Source: Tigriopus japonicus (lineage: Eukaryota > Arthropoda > Copepoda > Harpacticoida > Harpacticidae). Taken from it: a DNA stretch of 64,000 nt. Positions 36,648-48,010 of this stretch are shown piece after piece. Every line of letters begins with the position of its first letter. The first letter of the stretch is position 1. Location: assembly GCA_010645155.1 (NCBI GenBank), contig CM021323.1:3968341-4032340 (forward strand), written 5' to 3'. The notes beneath the pieces were generated by a model. That model ran no database searches, was not told the DNA's origin, and was given only the letters and a program-made list of their open reading frames with translations. Both the position numbers and the translations under genes were made by a program.

Positions 36648-39154
36648 TTACAAGCAGACCCAATCAATTTTCGTAATAATGGCTAACCCGTACTCTGCCT
36701 TTTGTTCGAGCTCAAATTCGGATACCTTCCAAGTTTCTCCTTTCAACTTCAACACCTTTCCATTAGTAATCAAAGAGGGAATTTCGTCCCAAATCACAAG
36801 AGAAGCCCCCACAACGCTGAAGGGTAAAGGCTGAAGCAAAGTCCATTTGTACTTGCTAGGGTCGAAGCTTTCGACCGAATCCGTGGGACCACTGGCAGTC
36901 ACTCCCCCGACCACGAACACTTGTGACCCATCCCAAAAGCAAGAATGACTATGACGAGGGATGTTCAGGTCGGTTTTGGGGATCCAGGGACGTTTCACGT
37001 CGAAAGTCATAAGCCAAGCCCGTGATGAGAAGTTCCTGGACGCCGACTGACCTCCCACGAGCATGAATTTGGAACCTTTCATCCGCACAATGCAATGTCT
37101 GGACAAAGTCTGCGGTAAATTTGGACCTGGAGCGAATTTCTCGGTGCCTTCTATGGACAATAGATCGGTCGAGTAAAGGATCTCGCCGTCCTCGGATTCA
37201 CCTCCCGTGACCCACCAACCTTCTTCGGGGACATTCACGGCTGAAGCGAAAGCCCTGGCCATCACCATGTTCAAATAGAAGGTCCATTCTTCGTTGAGGG
37301 AGTAGCATTCTTGAATATAGCGACGCTTCGCGTCAATTCCCCCGCACACCTTGACTCGTTNNNNNNNNNNNNNNNNNNNNNNNNNNNNNNNNNNNNNNNN
37401 NNNNNNNNNNNNNNNNNNNNNNNNNNNNNNNNNNNNNNNNNNNNNNNNNNNNNNNNNNNNNNNNNNNNNNNNNNNNNNNNNNNNNNNNNNNNNNNNNNNN
37501 NNNNNNNNNNNNNNNNNNNNNNNNNNNNNNNNNNNNNNNNNNNNNNNNNNNNNNNNNNNNNNNNNNNNNNNNNNNNNNNNNNNNNNNNNNNNNNNNNNNN
37601 NNNNNNNNNNNNNNNNNNNNNNNNNNNNNNNNNNNNNNNNNNNNNNNNNNNNNNNNNNNNNNNNNNNNNNNNNNNNNNNNNNNNNNNNNNNNNNNNNNNN
37701 NNNNNNNNNNNNNNNNNNNNNNNNNNNNNNNNNNNNNNNNNNNNNNNNNNNNNNNNNNNNNNNNNNNNNNNNNNNNNNNNNNNNNNNNNNNNNNNNNNNN
37801 NNNNNNNNNNNNNNNNNNNNNNNNNNNNNNNNNNNNNNNNNNNNNNNNNNNNNNNNNNNNNNNNNNNNNNNNNNNNNNNNNNNNNNNNNNNNNNNNNNNN
37901 NNNNNNNNNNNNNNNNNNNNNNNNNNNNNNNNNNNNNNNNNNNNNNNNNNNNNNNNNNNNNNNNNNNNNNNNNNNNNNNNNNNNNNNNNNNNNNNNNNNN
38001 NNNNNNNNNNNNNNNNNNNNNNNNNNNNNNNNNNNNNNNNNNNNNNNNNNNNNNNNNNNNNNNNNNNNNNNNNNNNNNNNNNNNNNNNNNNNNNNNTAAA
38101 GGCTGAAGCAAAGTCCATTTGTACTTGCTAGGGTCGAAGCTTTCGACCGAATCCGTGGGACCACTGGCAGTCACTCCCCCGACCACGAACACTTGTGACC
38201 CATCCCAAAAGCAAGAATGACTATGACGAGGGATGTTCAGGTCGGTTTTGGGGATCCAGGGACGTTTCACGTCGAAAGTCATAAGCCAAGCCCGTGATGA
38301 GAAGTTCCTGGACGCCGACTGACCTCCCACGAGCATGAATTTGGAACCTTTCATCCGCACGATACAATGTCTGGACAAAGTCTGCGGTAAATTTGGACCT
38401 GGAGCGAATTTCTCGGTGCCTTCTATGGACAACAGATCGGTCGAGTAGAGGATCTCGCCGTCCTCGGATTCACCTCCCGTGACCCACCAACCTTCTTCGG
38501 GGACATTCACGGCTGAAGCGAAAGCCCTGGCCATCACCATGTTCAAATAGAAGGTCCATTCCTCGTTAAGGGAGTAGCATTCTTGAATATAGCGACGCTT
38601 CCCATCGATCCCTCCGCACACCTTGACTCGTTTGTTAAAGACCGTAATCACGCCTCCTTTCATGGCAATAGGAAAGTTAGGCACGCTCTCACACGCTTCG
38701 CTTTCGGGAGTAAGCGATTTAATGACGGTCTGATTGGCGAGCTCATTGTCGGATAGTTGTCCCGTCAGAAGTAAGAGCCCAGGATTCTCTGCGAAATGAA
38801 GGTGCCCGTCCAAAAACCAAATCGGTTATTTTTTTCTTTTCTTTTAAACATGATTTGTCATTAATGGTCCTCACCCGTGTCATAAATGTGCATCCAAAAG
38901 CCTACGTAGACCACAGTGACGGTGATTGCCCCGAGAAGGAGGGAGAGTCCCACAAAGACGATCAATTTGGTACAACAGGACGTTTTCACCGTGGTCGGTT
39001 TCTTTTCCAATGTCACTTGCGGCGATGATGGAATGACGACCCTGTCTCCTACCCCCTCTTCGCCCTCTTCCTGTGGCCTGAAATGATCTCTCCCGCTCAT
39101 GGATATTGAATCCGCGGACTCGCGGTAATTCATCCACCATGGGACAATCTGCAT
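36648..39154 (-). CDS. Type II membrane protein with extracellular kelch repeats
   Basis: Exon 1 is 39154-38875; exon 2 runs from 38788 to the stop at 36648 but contains a gap of N. Removing one copy of the duplicated block (offset 1272 bp) gives 869 nt for exon 2 and 382 aa in all, with the frame preserved. The N-terminal cytosolic segment is acidic and Gly/Glu-rich. A single hydrophobic span (about residues 65-88, after K-T-S-C-C-T-K) is followed by H-I-Y-D-T and then kelch-like blades. These include G-G-V-I-T-V-F-N, V-C-G-G-I-D, W-W-V-T-G-G-E-S, F-M-L-V-G-G-Q-S and V-F-V-V-G-G-V. No BTB domain is present, so it is not a Cullin-3 adaptor. The start is uncertain among three in-frame ATGs (residues 1, 8 and 19). 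Function unknown; a cell-surface or secretory-pathway beta-propeller is inferred. Confidence 0.8.
36825..37360 (-). repeat. Copy 1 of the duplicated kelch segment
   Basis: A 536-bp coding block repeated at 38097-38632 with a constant offset of 1272 bp, no indel and roughly 11 substitutions (about 98 percent identity), most of them silent. Confidence 0.9.
37361..38096. other. Assembly gap (736 N) inside the kelch gene
   Basis: A run of 736 N. The flanks 36825-37360 and 38097-38632 are aligned copies without indels. Confidence 0.95.
38097..38632 (-). repeat. Copy 2 of the duplicated kelch segment
   Basis: Counterpart of 36825-37360. This copy joins directly to the upstream coding sequence, while copy 1 joins to the stop codon. 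Confidence 0.9.
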
Positions 39155-40070
39155 TGAATGTCAGATGAATATTCAATTGTGTAGGAAAGAGTGCTAGGCG
39201 GCTCCGGGTGATTTATACCTATTCATTTATTGATGGCAAAACACAATTTGCTTTCCTCAACGCACAGTTTTGTGTCCAAGGATCGGGCCTTTTCATTATA
39301 CCTGTTGGTTCTCGATACTCTCTCTTTCTCCAACACTTGGTGTTTATTGCCTTGTTCGTGCACACGCGACACACCAAATCGAAGAGTACTTACTCGATTG
39401 GAATCAAACACGATCCGGTTTTTGAGGGGGTTTCTAGGAACCAAAGCGAAAGGTACGTCCGAAGGGAAAGAATAGCTTGCTTGAGGATTCTGGTTCAGTG
39501 TGCCACGTTCTAGTCATAAGTTAGGAATTCGCTTTTGAACGAGTCAGGCGATTCCTAGAGGAATCTCATGAGGGCCTGATTCGTCAACGAAGGTCGATTC
39601 TTCCGTCGGCAAATTTTGGGTTGGTCCATGAAAAGGACTTCTTGGGATAAATGATATGGAATACGGACAATGGCCAAAGAGGAACGATTGGCCTTTGATT
39701 TTGTATTTATTGACGTGATTATAATTGTTAACGACATGATACACAAGGTTTTTTATGAGAGCAAGGTAGGGAGGGAGGGTTGTTTAGTAACAAAGCAGTC
39801 ATGAATCTGTAATGCTGGTCTTGGATGAATGTGTTATCGGAGGAACGAGGGACACAAATCTGCCGGGATTAACTGATAACATTGGGTATTTTTGACTCCT
39901 GAGATCTCCCCGCGAGATGTCTTTGATTGAGAGTTTGGTTTGGAGTATTCTTCATAAAACCACCAAGAGGATGATGAGGATTGCTTCCGTCACGTTAGTT
40001 CATGAACGCCCTATAATAGAGAGCAAAACATTCAATAGCCAATTTTGCGACACCTTTCACCCTGAATAAA
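39155..40070. other. Intergenic spacer, nothing recognised
   Basis: About 0.9 kb between two minus-strand genes, holding the kelch promoter and the 3' flank of the neuropeptide gene. ORFs here are short and lack coding character. Confidence 0.5.
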
Positions 40071-40519
40071 CTACCAATTTTCATCTGTCTCCTTCTGACA
40101 AATGTAAAGTCCCTTTGATCCACCAGCGATGACACAATGAACCACATGACCCTGATCATCATAACCTGCGGAGAGCAACCCCACCTTTTTCATGACTATT
40201 TCCCATGCGTTATGCCTTTTTAGGGGACGAATCATACCTTCCACACTCATTCCAATCCCACGTTCATTGGCGTTGGCTTCATTGTGCTGAGCCTTGGCCA
40301 TTGTTGGATCACTTCTCCGTCCAAAACGTGTCGTGTAGAAGCCCTGATTCTCGCGTTCTGTGTTCCAAAAGGGTTCAAGCATTATTATACTTTACTGTGT
40401 AATACTTCGTTTGACAACCAGGATTACTTACTGAAAAGATTGCCGTTCATTCTCTGTCCTTGTCCTGAAGACACGAGAATGATCACAATCACCAGGAAGA
40501 TCAATCCAAATTTGTTCAT
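40071..40519 (-). CDS. RYamide/RFamide-like neuropeptide precursor
   Basis: Three exons: 40519-40432, 40357-40238, 40165-40071 (303 nt, 100 aa). The second intron is 72 nt and in frame, so it can be misread as coding. Residues 1-19 form a strong signal peptide (M-N-K-F-G-L-I-F-L-V-I-V-I-I-L-V). A Lys-Arg cleavage site (30-31) is created across the first splice junction. It is followed by E-N-Q-G-F-Y-T-T-R-F-G-R-R, where Gly is the amide donor and Arg-Arg the second cleavage site. The predicted product is ENQGFYTTRF-amide. The G-F-Y-x-x-R core matches crustacean RYamides (for example GFYSQRY-amide), with Phe in place of the final Tyr. The C-terminal part has two Cys (H-C-V-I-A-G-G-S-K-G-L-Y-I-C). 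Only one amidated peptide is encoded. The role is inferred as a secreted neuropeptide acting through a G-protein-coupled receptor. Confidence 0.75.
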
Positions 40520-41076
40520 GTCTCTTTTGGTTAGGATCGTTGAGCCTTGAGTGCGAATGGAAAGCGGAGAAAAAACTGTTGGCCTTTCTACACGACATTG
40601 CGCTTTTTATATCATCGTGCTCATCCTCCATTCCATTCGTGGGTTAATCCATCTCGCAAAAGCGGAAGCTCTCTCACCTCAGCAAAGCACGGGCGAAAAA
40701 AGACGTTTTCCCTCGAATTCGGTCCCTCGACAAAAGAGACTAATCAAGTTGATACCCGATTGTGTAAGACGAAGCATCCCGATCAAAGCTAACCCTTCAG
40801 TGTATTGCGATAATGGAAAAAATTGATGAAGCATCTTAGAGTTGATCTCACGTCAGGTAGATAAATAATGAACATAGAGAGCTGTCAAAGGAGTCCCACC
40901 AACGCCACACAGTGCGCGTCAAAGTGCACATGTTCAACGTCAGGTATGTACGAACACGCTCTGCGTACGAATCGCAGGATAGACTTGGCCGACTTTGGTC
41001 AGCTGAAAACACTTTCAGATCCGAATGTTTCAGTATTAGGTTCCGATCTTGGAATGCCAAGAACACCCTTATTAAG
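40520..41076. other. Divergent promoter region
   Basis: A 557-bp spacer between the minus-strand neuropeptide gene and the plus-strand TP53I13-like gene. It contains the TATA box listed at 40604-40611; nothing else was recognised. Confidence 0.5.
40604..40611 (-). promoter_or_regulatory. TATA box of the neuropeptide gene
   Basis: Minus strand TATAAAAA, 85-92 bp upstream of the precursor ATG at 40519. The spacing would give a 5' UTR of about 55-60 nt. Confidence 0.5.
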
Positions 41077-42760
41077 ATGATTCGATTTTGGTCGTTGTTC
41101 TTGTGTGCATGGGTGCAGTTTTTGAGGGCTGAGAGTCTTGTACCACATTCAAGGTTTGTCCGCCTTATTGTTATTTAGTCACTTATGTTGAATATGATGA
41201 CGGTGACATCCATAGACACCCGCGAAATGAAGGGATCGGTCCCGAATCTTCACTCTATGATGCAAAGCAAGGGATCAAAATGGGTGTGCCCAATGGAGGC
41301 TGCGATGATGCCCAGGTGAGGTGATACGGTTGTGGGGTGAATAAATTTTCGGATGGATTACGTAATAAATTTTCGGATGGATTACGTAGATGTTCGACTT
41401 TTTGTTTAGACGGGATTGGACATGGATTGGGATGGAAGTCCGACCGAGTATGTTTGTTACTACCCTACTAAGCCTTTGATTCCTAATCCTAAAATAGAGT
41501 CCAAACTTGAATGCGAGAATTTAGCCTCGAATTACTTGCCAAGTAAGAAGTTGTGTTTGTTACCTTTCATTACCTATGAAGAAAATATTACCTGTTCCCT
41601 CAGGACATTTTTGCATGAACGAGAAATTGACGTATAACACGAGTATTCCTACTCATGGGGATCATCGACCATTGTGGCCAAAGTTTGGCGAATATCGGTA
41701 AGTTCCTAATGCTAATTTTGAGAAAACTTTTCGTTTTAACTTGTCTTAAAGAAATGTGAAGGATTCTTAGAAGTCTCTGACATTGTGTTTGCCCTTTTGG
41801 AATATTTCTAATAAAGACAGAAAAGAAGCAAACTTACCGGTTCAATATTTAACCGTGATTAATATCCGCCTGTCTGCTGGTTGGTTTTGCTCTTCCTGTT
41901 TGACAGTTACGTTCCTCCTCAACGATGGTTGCATAATATCGAGCATGGATCTGTGGTGATGCTTTATCATCCTTGCACCCATCATCGTGTGGTTGATAAA
42001 TTGAGGCAAATCGTCAAGGGATGCCTTCGCAAGCACATTATAACACCTTCAGCTGCATTGACGCGAAAACGGGTGAGGCTCCGTTTCTTAATAAGTTATA
42101 AATGATTCTAAGAAAAATCTTCATTTCTAATATTTTTATATAACTCCCTTTAAGTGTTGAGAATAGCTTCAATAGTACGTATTATTTTTCAATAAACATG
42201 TTGGCATAATTTATGAAGTTCCAAGGTTGTTTAAGGGGACGTTGGAGAAAAGACATTTTGCACCGTCTTCACGTCCCAGAATGATTTTATTTGAACTTTT
42301 TGGTGTGATTTTTGAGTATTTTCATAAATTCTGGCTGATTTTATGAGTCAAACTTCATTTAGAACAAAACGGTTTTGGCTTAAAGTTTTTTTTCTTAAAC
42401 ATTCGGGGTTTGATTTTGCTTGGAATCACCAATGGTTAGTTGCCAAATACGTGTTCATAATAGTGTTAAACTTTTCATAGCCATTGGCTTTGGTGGCCTG
42501 GGGATGTCGACTTACCATGTCAGAAGTCAATGAGAAAGAGGTGGTCAAATTTATTCGTGAAAAAGGTATAGTTCCTTTTTGCAGATTATCTCATAAAAAT
42601 CACTTTTCCAAGACATGCTCCTTCCTATTTTCTAGGTTTGAAAGGACCGGAGGGGAGTTTGCCGAAACAAGGTCAATACGAATTCCATTTGTTGGAGCAA
42701 GCTGCAGTGGTGCCTGGATCGGATGAGCGAGATAGTCAGCTCTGTCCCAAATTCTCGTGA
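41077..42760 (+). CDS. TP53I13-like secreted protein (DUF3105-type)
   Basis: Seven exons: 41077-41153, 41216-41315, 41410-41542, 41604-41697, 41907-42072, 42481-42565, 42636-42760 (780 nt, 259 aa), all phases consistent. A signal peptide (about residues 1-19) is followed by a Cys-containing region and the family core [20 protein letters not shown]. Then come [13 protein letters not shown] and [11 protein letters not shown]. These resemble tumour protein p53-inducible protein 13 and the DUF3105 fold. Vertebrate TP53I13 is longer and has a transmembrane segment near its C terminus; none is seen here, so a soluble lumenal or secreted form is inferred. Its biochemical role is unknown. Intron 2 contains an exact 24-bp tandem duplication. 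Confidence 0.8.
41341..41388. repeat. Exact 24-bp tandem duplication
   Basis: ATAAATTTTCGGATGGATTA plus CGTA occurs twice head to tail (41341-41364 and 41365-41388) in intron 2 of the TP53I13-like gene, ending about 20 bp before the splice acceptor. Confidence 0.95.
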
Positions 42761-43391
42761 ATCAAATTATATTCACCGACAGTGCATGTGTCAGTTTATG
42801 ATGAATATACAATCATTGAATCAAACAAGTCCCATCCTTTCTTTGACAGAAGCCTGTGATACATATTTCAAATGAAATCATGCGTTGTGTTTAGAGAAAC
42901 GTTCAAAGAGATTAACAATTCCAGAACACCATAGATGGCCTTGATGCACTTTGCAATGACATGCATCAAAGAGAATTTCATGAATTGAAAGTTTTTCCTT
43001 GTTGTGTATTGTACACATGTCTGGCGACATGTACTTAACAATGGGGTAAAGGCCGGTGGGCGAACAGGCTGAGGCATCATTCTCCCTTTTGTGCCGTAAC
43101 AGCCACAGATGTACAACAAATTTAGTTTGGAACCTTCATAGCAAAAACCTTGCAGGATTTTACAATGATCAGCAATTCCTCACAAGTCACCATAAAATAT
43201 AAAATCTAAACCATTAAATGTGTGTTCGGCCCCTGAAATCATTCTGGCTAGTTGATTGATGTACCATAAATTGCTGAATATGCCGACCCACCGATCTAAC
43301 TGAATTCAAGTCTGAGATTGTCGGTGAGACCGATTTTTGTCATTTCCAAAGTGAATCTGTCTTCCATTGCTGAAACCTCATCATCAACATT
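42761..43391. other. Intergenic spacer, nothing recognised
   Basis: A 631-bp spacer between co-directional plus-strand genes (TP53I13-like and acyl-CoA oxidase), with no coding or repeat signal seen. Confidence 0.5.
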
Positions 43392-45542
43392 ATGTGGACC
43401 GTAAGTCGTTTGGGAGGGCGGATTTTGAGCCCGGAGCTGATTCGACCCGGTGTGGTGTCCGCCTCCCTGTCCTCCACGCCCATTTGGTCGGCTAATCCCG
43501 CAGGAGCCACTTTGGAGCGGTTCTCCAACCAAACGAAACCCGAGGATCTACGACGAAGTCAATGGGCTCAAGCCCAGTTCCCCGTGGAACGCCTGACCCA
43601 AATTTTGGACCATGACAACCATGAGATGCGGGCCAAGTTCCGCCAATTCATCTCGGATCCCGTTATGACGCCCAAATACAACATATCTTTAGAGGAAGAG
43701 CGAGAATTGGCCTTGCAAAGGCTGCAACGCATTTGCGATAACGATTTCATCTCGGTTCTCGATTTCTGGCACAATCCGTTGCGGGTTTTTGCGGCTCATG
43801 AATTGGCGGCCGTTATTGACCCGGCCATGACGACAAAAATGACGGTTCAATTTAATCTATTCGGCGGGACCGTCTTGAAATTGGGCACGAAACGCCATCA
43901 CGATCGGTATCTCAAGGGCATTGATAACCTTCAGGATGTGGGATGCTTCGGTCTCACGGAATTGGGCTACGGGAACAACGCCGTTGAAATGGAGACCACG
44001 GCCGTTTATGACGACAAGACCCGAGAGTTCATCATCAACACGCCCACACCTTTGGCCCAAAAGTACTGGATCACCAATGGAGCCGTACACGCCAAACACG
44101 TGGTCGTGTTTGCCCAATTGATGGTGGCCGGAAAGAATGAAGGCATTCATGGAATCATCGTCCCCATACGAGACGACAAGCTTCAGGTCTTGCCCAATGT
44201 GCTCGTTGAAGACATGGGATACAAGGTTTGCGGCCAAAGGGTTTCTTGAATTTTAAAATTGGAGCAATGTGACAGGTTGAACTTCTTGCAGATGGGTTTG
44301 AATGGCGTGGACAACGCTAAACTCACGTTCAAGAATGTTCGAGTGCCGCGTGAGAACTTGTTGAATCGTTGGTCCGATGTTACGCCCGAAGGTCAATTCC
44401 AATCTGAGATTGGCAGTGGACGAGCCCGATTTCTGACCGTGGCTGATCAGTTGTTGTCTGGTCGCATTTGCATTGCCTCCATGTCTCTCGGAGGAGCCAA
44501 GGCCTCTTTGGCCATTGCTTTGCGGTACTCGGCCACTCGACTGACCGTCGGACCCACGGGCAAATCTGACACGCCCATTTTGTACTACCAATTACAACAG
44601 AGAGCCCTGATGCCGTTGTTGGCTCAAACTGTGGCCATCAACTTCGGTTTGGACTACGTCAAAGATCGATGGGCCTTTCAAAAAGAGGATGGATCCGAAC
44701 ACGCCGAGGTGGTCACCATGTGTTGCGCCATTAAACCTATTAGCTCGTGGAATCTTGAGGAAGTGGTCTCCGTTGCCCGAGAAAGATGTGGTGGGCAAGG
44801 CTTTCTGTCGTGCAATCGCTTTGGCACGTTTTTGGGATTGGCTCACGCTGCCATGACGGCTGAAGGAGACAATTCCGTCTTGATGCAAAAGGTGGCCAAG
44901 GAAAGATTGACCGCCTTGAGTAAAGGCCAAGACAAATTGGACCTGTCGACCCCCTCAAATGCCGATGTGAAATATCCCGAATACATGCTCCACCTCTTCA
45001 AGGTCCGAGAAATGAAGTTGTTCGAGGAATTGGGACAGAAAATGGCCAAAGCTGGCAAAGCTGGAACTTATTCAACCTGGATGTTGGAAGAGAGCGATTT
45101 GATCCAGGCCGCTGCTCGATCCTATGGAGATCGGTTGATCGCCGAGCAATTTCACAAAACACTTCAGAACCAAGAAAATGCGGATCTTAAGGAAATTTTG
45201 ACCCAAATCTTTTCCTTGTACTTGTGCTCAACTTTGGAGAGGAACCTAACCCAATTACTGACTTTGGGAATCATCACCCCAGAACAGGTGAATATGCAGT
45301 TTGACTTGCTAATATATTTTCGTATGTTTTGGATATGCAAACCATCCCTTTTTTCAATTGATTTTTAGAGCGCTGGGATCAAGGAGCTGTCCAACGTGTT
45401 GTGTGCCGAATTAGCCCCTCATTCCATGGCCATCTGTGACTCGTTTGCTCTGACCAAGGAGATGCTTTCGGCCCCGATTGCATTGGATTGGGTCGAGTAC
45501 AACAAAATTGATAATCAAGGCGAAGTATCGCAACTCAAGTGA
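43392..45542 (+). CDS. Acyl-CoA oxidase
   Basis: Three exons: 43392-44225, 44292-45287, 45369-45542 (2004 nt, 667 aa). This is the normal length for acyl-CoA oxidases, flavoproteins that catalyse the first step of peroxisomal beta-oxidation and produce H2O2. Visible family motifs are the FAD/substrate segment [13 protein letters not shown], the W-I-T-N-G-A segment and [23 protein letters not shown] precedes T-A-E-G-D-N, whose Glu is the likely catalytic base. The protein ends S-Q-L-K, so it lacks a canonical PTS1, and no PTS2 nonapeptide is evident. The N terminus ([10 protein letters not shown]) is Arg-containing and low in acids, so mitochondrial targeting is possible. Which ACOX subfamily it belongs to is not resolved by eye. 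Confidence 0.92.
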
Positions 45543-45865
45543 AGCTCCAGCGTTTTTATAACAATGCCACATGTCAGTTTTCAAACAAATATATTTACCC
45601 ATGAGGACATACATTTAATTGCATCTTTGGACTCTGACACACCTTTTGGACATTTTCAGCTTCCTTTGAAACACTTTATCGCACTAAATTGAGCCCTGAT
45701 GGCTGTCGTTGAGTTCAAAACCGGAAATCTCTTCAAACTTTATCTTGGCCATTTTTGACAAATGTGAGAGAGGTCTCTTTCTCATCTTGAAAACTGTCGC
45801 CATCTTCTTAAAATCGAATCCATTACTCAAGTGACACTTATCCAATTTGGCTTCCAACTTGAACC
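45543..45865. other. Short intergenic spacer
   Basis: A 323-bp spacer between the oxidase stop and the Galpha start. No poly(A) hexamer or promoter motif was recognised. Confidence 0.5.
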
Positions 45866-48010
45866 ATGCTTTGTTGTTTGCGCCTAAGAGGTGGAACGGA
45901 TTCTCAAGCATTGAGAATCAAACGCGAAAAGAAAAGGATCAATGAGGACATTGAAAGAGGTCAGCCAAAAGATCACAACAATATTGTCCCTCTTCAAAAT
46001 ATCAAGAAAACCCATTGCCTTATCTTAAAATGGGCAAGTTTCTTTTAAAAAATAACAAGCTTAGCAAGTAAAACAATCGGTTATATTTTTTCCATGATTA
46101 ACCAATTAACAAGTTTTCGGGATGAACTAATAATAACTCATTGTGAGACAAAGTAACCTATTAATAGAAAAATAATAATTGTTAATAGTAAAGAAAGTAT
46201 TCTTGATTACTTAGATTATATTATCTTAGATTAGATCTTGATTTCTTAGATAGAAAGAAAGTATTGCAGATGGTTTGCATAAATGAGTTATGCTCGTTTT
46301 TTTGCCTTATCTCAGCAAGTGGAATCAAAGAACGCCGAATGAAGTTTGGAGTTATTTCGTGAAAACGCTCCACTTTGCTACTCTTATTTTTTGAACGGTT
46401 AATGTATTGATATTATCTATCAGCTTTGAAATCGATCTCATCCCTTAAAGTGGTGATTTAGACTTAATCATAAGCTTCGAAGAATCATTTCCAATGGTTT
46501 ATGACATAATGCATCACTCAACTCAATTTTTGGATGCTGGCATGATCTTCTTTATCACTAAAAAATCGGCCTAGGATTGAAATCTGTTCTCGCAACCTGC
46601 CATTACAGAACTCCGGGATGAGCGAAAACGCCGAGAACGCGAGCATCGCATTCTTCTTCTCGGTTGTGGGGAAGCCGGGAAATCCACATTCATCAAGCAA
46701 ATGAGAATCATTCACTCCCAAGGGTTCACAGAGGAAGAAAAGATTCAAATCAAAGACGATATCGCCTCCAACATAACTGACGCCATTCAGACGCTCGTTC
46801 AAAATGCCATCATCGACAACTCCATCGAAGAGGACGTGAAATTGATTGAAAGTCTTCCGCCTCGTCCCAAACCCGGGGAAGTTCTTCGCTTGGTGGATGT
46901 TATCGACCGTTTGTGGAAACACGAAGCCATCCAAAATGCCTATGAGCGCAGAAATGAATTCCAATTGGTGGAGTGTGCCAAGTATTTCTTGAGTCGTGTC
47001 CGACAAGTTCTTCAACCGGACTATATGCCCTCCAATCAGGACATTGTACAGACTCGAGTCAAGACCACGGGCATCATCGAGCACGATTTCCATGTTGTAA
47101 CCAAAGGCGAAAAGCCCAGAAAGCTCATTTTGGTACGTATACTAGACGCCAAAGAGGCTCTCGATCAACGTCAAATGATACTTAATTGACCGTTTAAGGT
47201 CCTCTCTTAGAAGTGAGGGATAGAGTAGTCCAAAAGCGAAGAACTACTACCAACTTGGCAAACAAACATTTTCTCTGAAAGAAAATCTTTCGGTCTTTGA
47301 GCAGAATTTCCTCTTTTTACGAGTCATTCAATTTAATAACAAAGCCGTCTCATTATACCAGAATACTAGACAACCAAAATCTAAACTGACTTGTTTAACT
47401 TGGCAAGCTAAAAGAGGCATTAGACATGGCGTTCTTGTGTTTTCACAAATTATTTGAATATGCAAAAGCTCATGTACATCTATATTTTACAAATCAAGAA
47501 AGATACATCATGATTTTGAGAGTCGAATATTTGTAGATTGATGTTGGAGGCCAGAGAAGTGAACGCAAGAAATGGATCCATTGCTTCGAGAATGTGATGT
47601 TACTGATATTTCTCACGGCAGTGAGCGAGTTCGATCAGGTTCTGGACGAGGACGAATGTACGAACCGCATTCAAGAGAGTCTAAGACTATTCCAGACCAT
47701 TCTAGAATACAATTGGTTCCTCAATACCACGGTCATCTTGTTCTTGAACAAGAAAGATCTCTTGGAGGAGAAAGTCAAACGCAAGAAGATCAAGACCTAT
47801 TTCCCCGAGTTCGAAGGACCCGAGCATGATTATGATGCAGCCATCGAGTTCTTCTCGGAAAAATTTCGTTCTATGAATCGATTTCCTAAAGATAGGGACA
47901 TCTATATCCATCCCACCGACGCCACTGACAAGGAGAACATCAAGGTTGTTGATGTAATTGTTCAAGAAATCATTATGAAAACCATCCTCATGGACACCAT
48001 GGTCAATTAG
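45866..48010 (+). CDS. Divergent heterotrimeric G-protein alpha subunit
   Basis: Three exons: 45866-45959, 46609-47132, 47537-48010 (1092 nt, 363 aa). The N terminus M-L-C-C-L has adjacent Cys suited to palmitoylation, as in Gq (M-A-C-C-L). Conserved guanine-nucleotide elements are the P-loop G-C-G-E-A-G-K-S-T (usual G-x-G-E-S-G-K-S, so Ser is Ala), switch I with Arg in T-R-V-K-T-T-G-I, and switch II I-D-V-G-G-Q-R-S-E-R. The base-specificity motif N-K-K-D and T-D-A-T-D (usual T-C-A-T-D) are also present. The catalytic Gln is kept. The C terminus, which sets receptor specificity, is K-T-I-L-M-D-T-M-V-N. It matches none of the Gs, Gi, Gq or G12 tails, and the Cys target of pertussis toxin is absent. 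It is closest by eye to Gq, but divergent; receptor and effector are unknown. Confidence 0.9.

Noticed and set aside
37271..38164. Long ORFs across the 736-N gap on both strands
   Set aside because: They exist only because N codons are not counted as stops.
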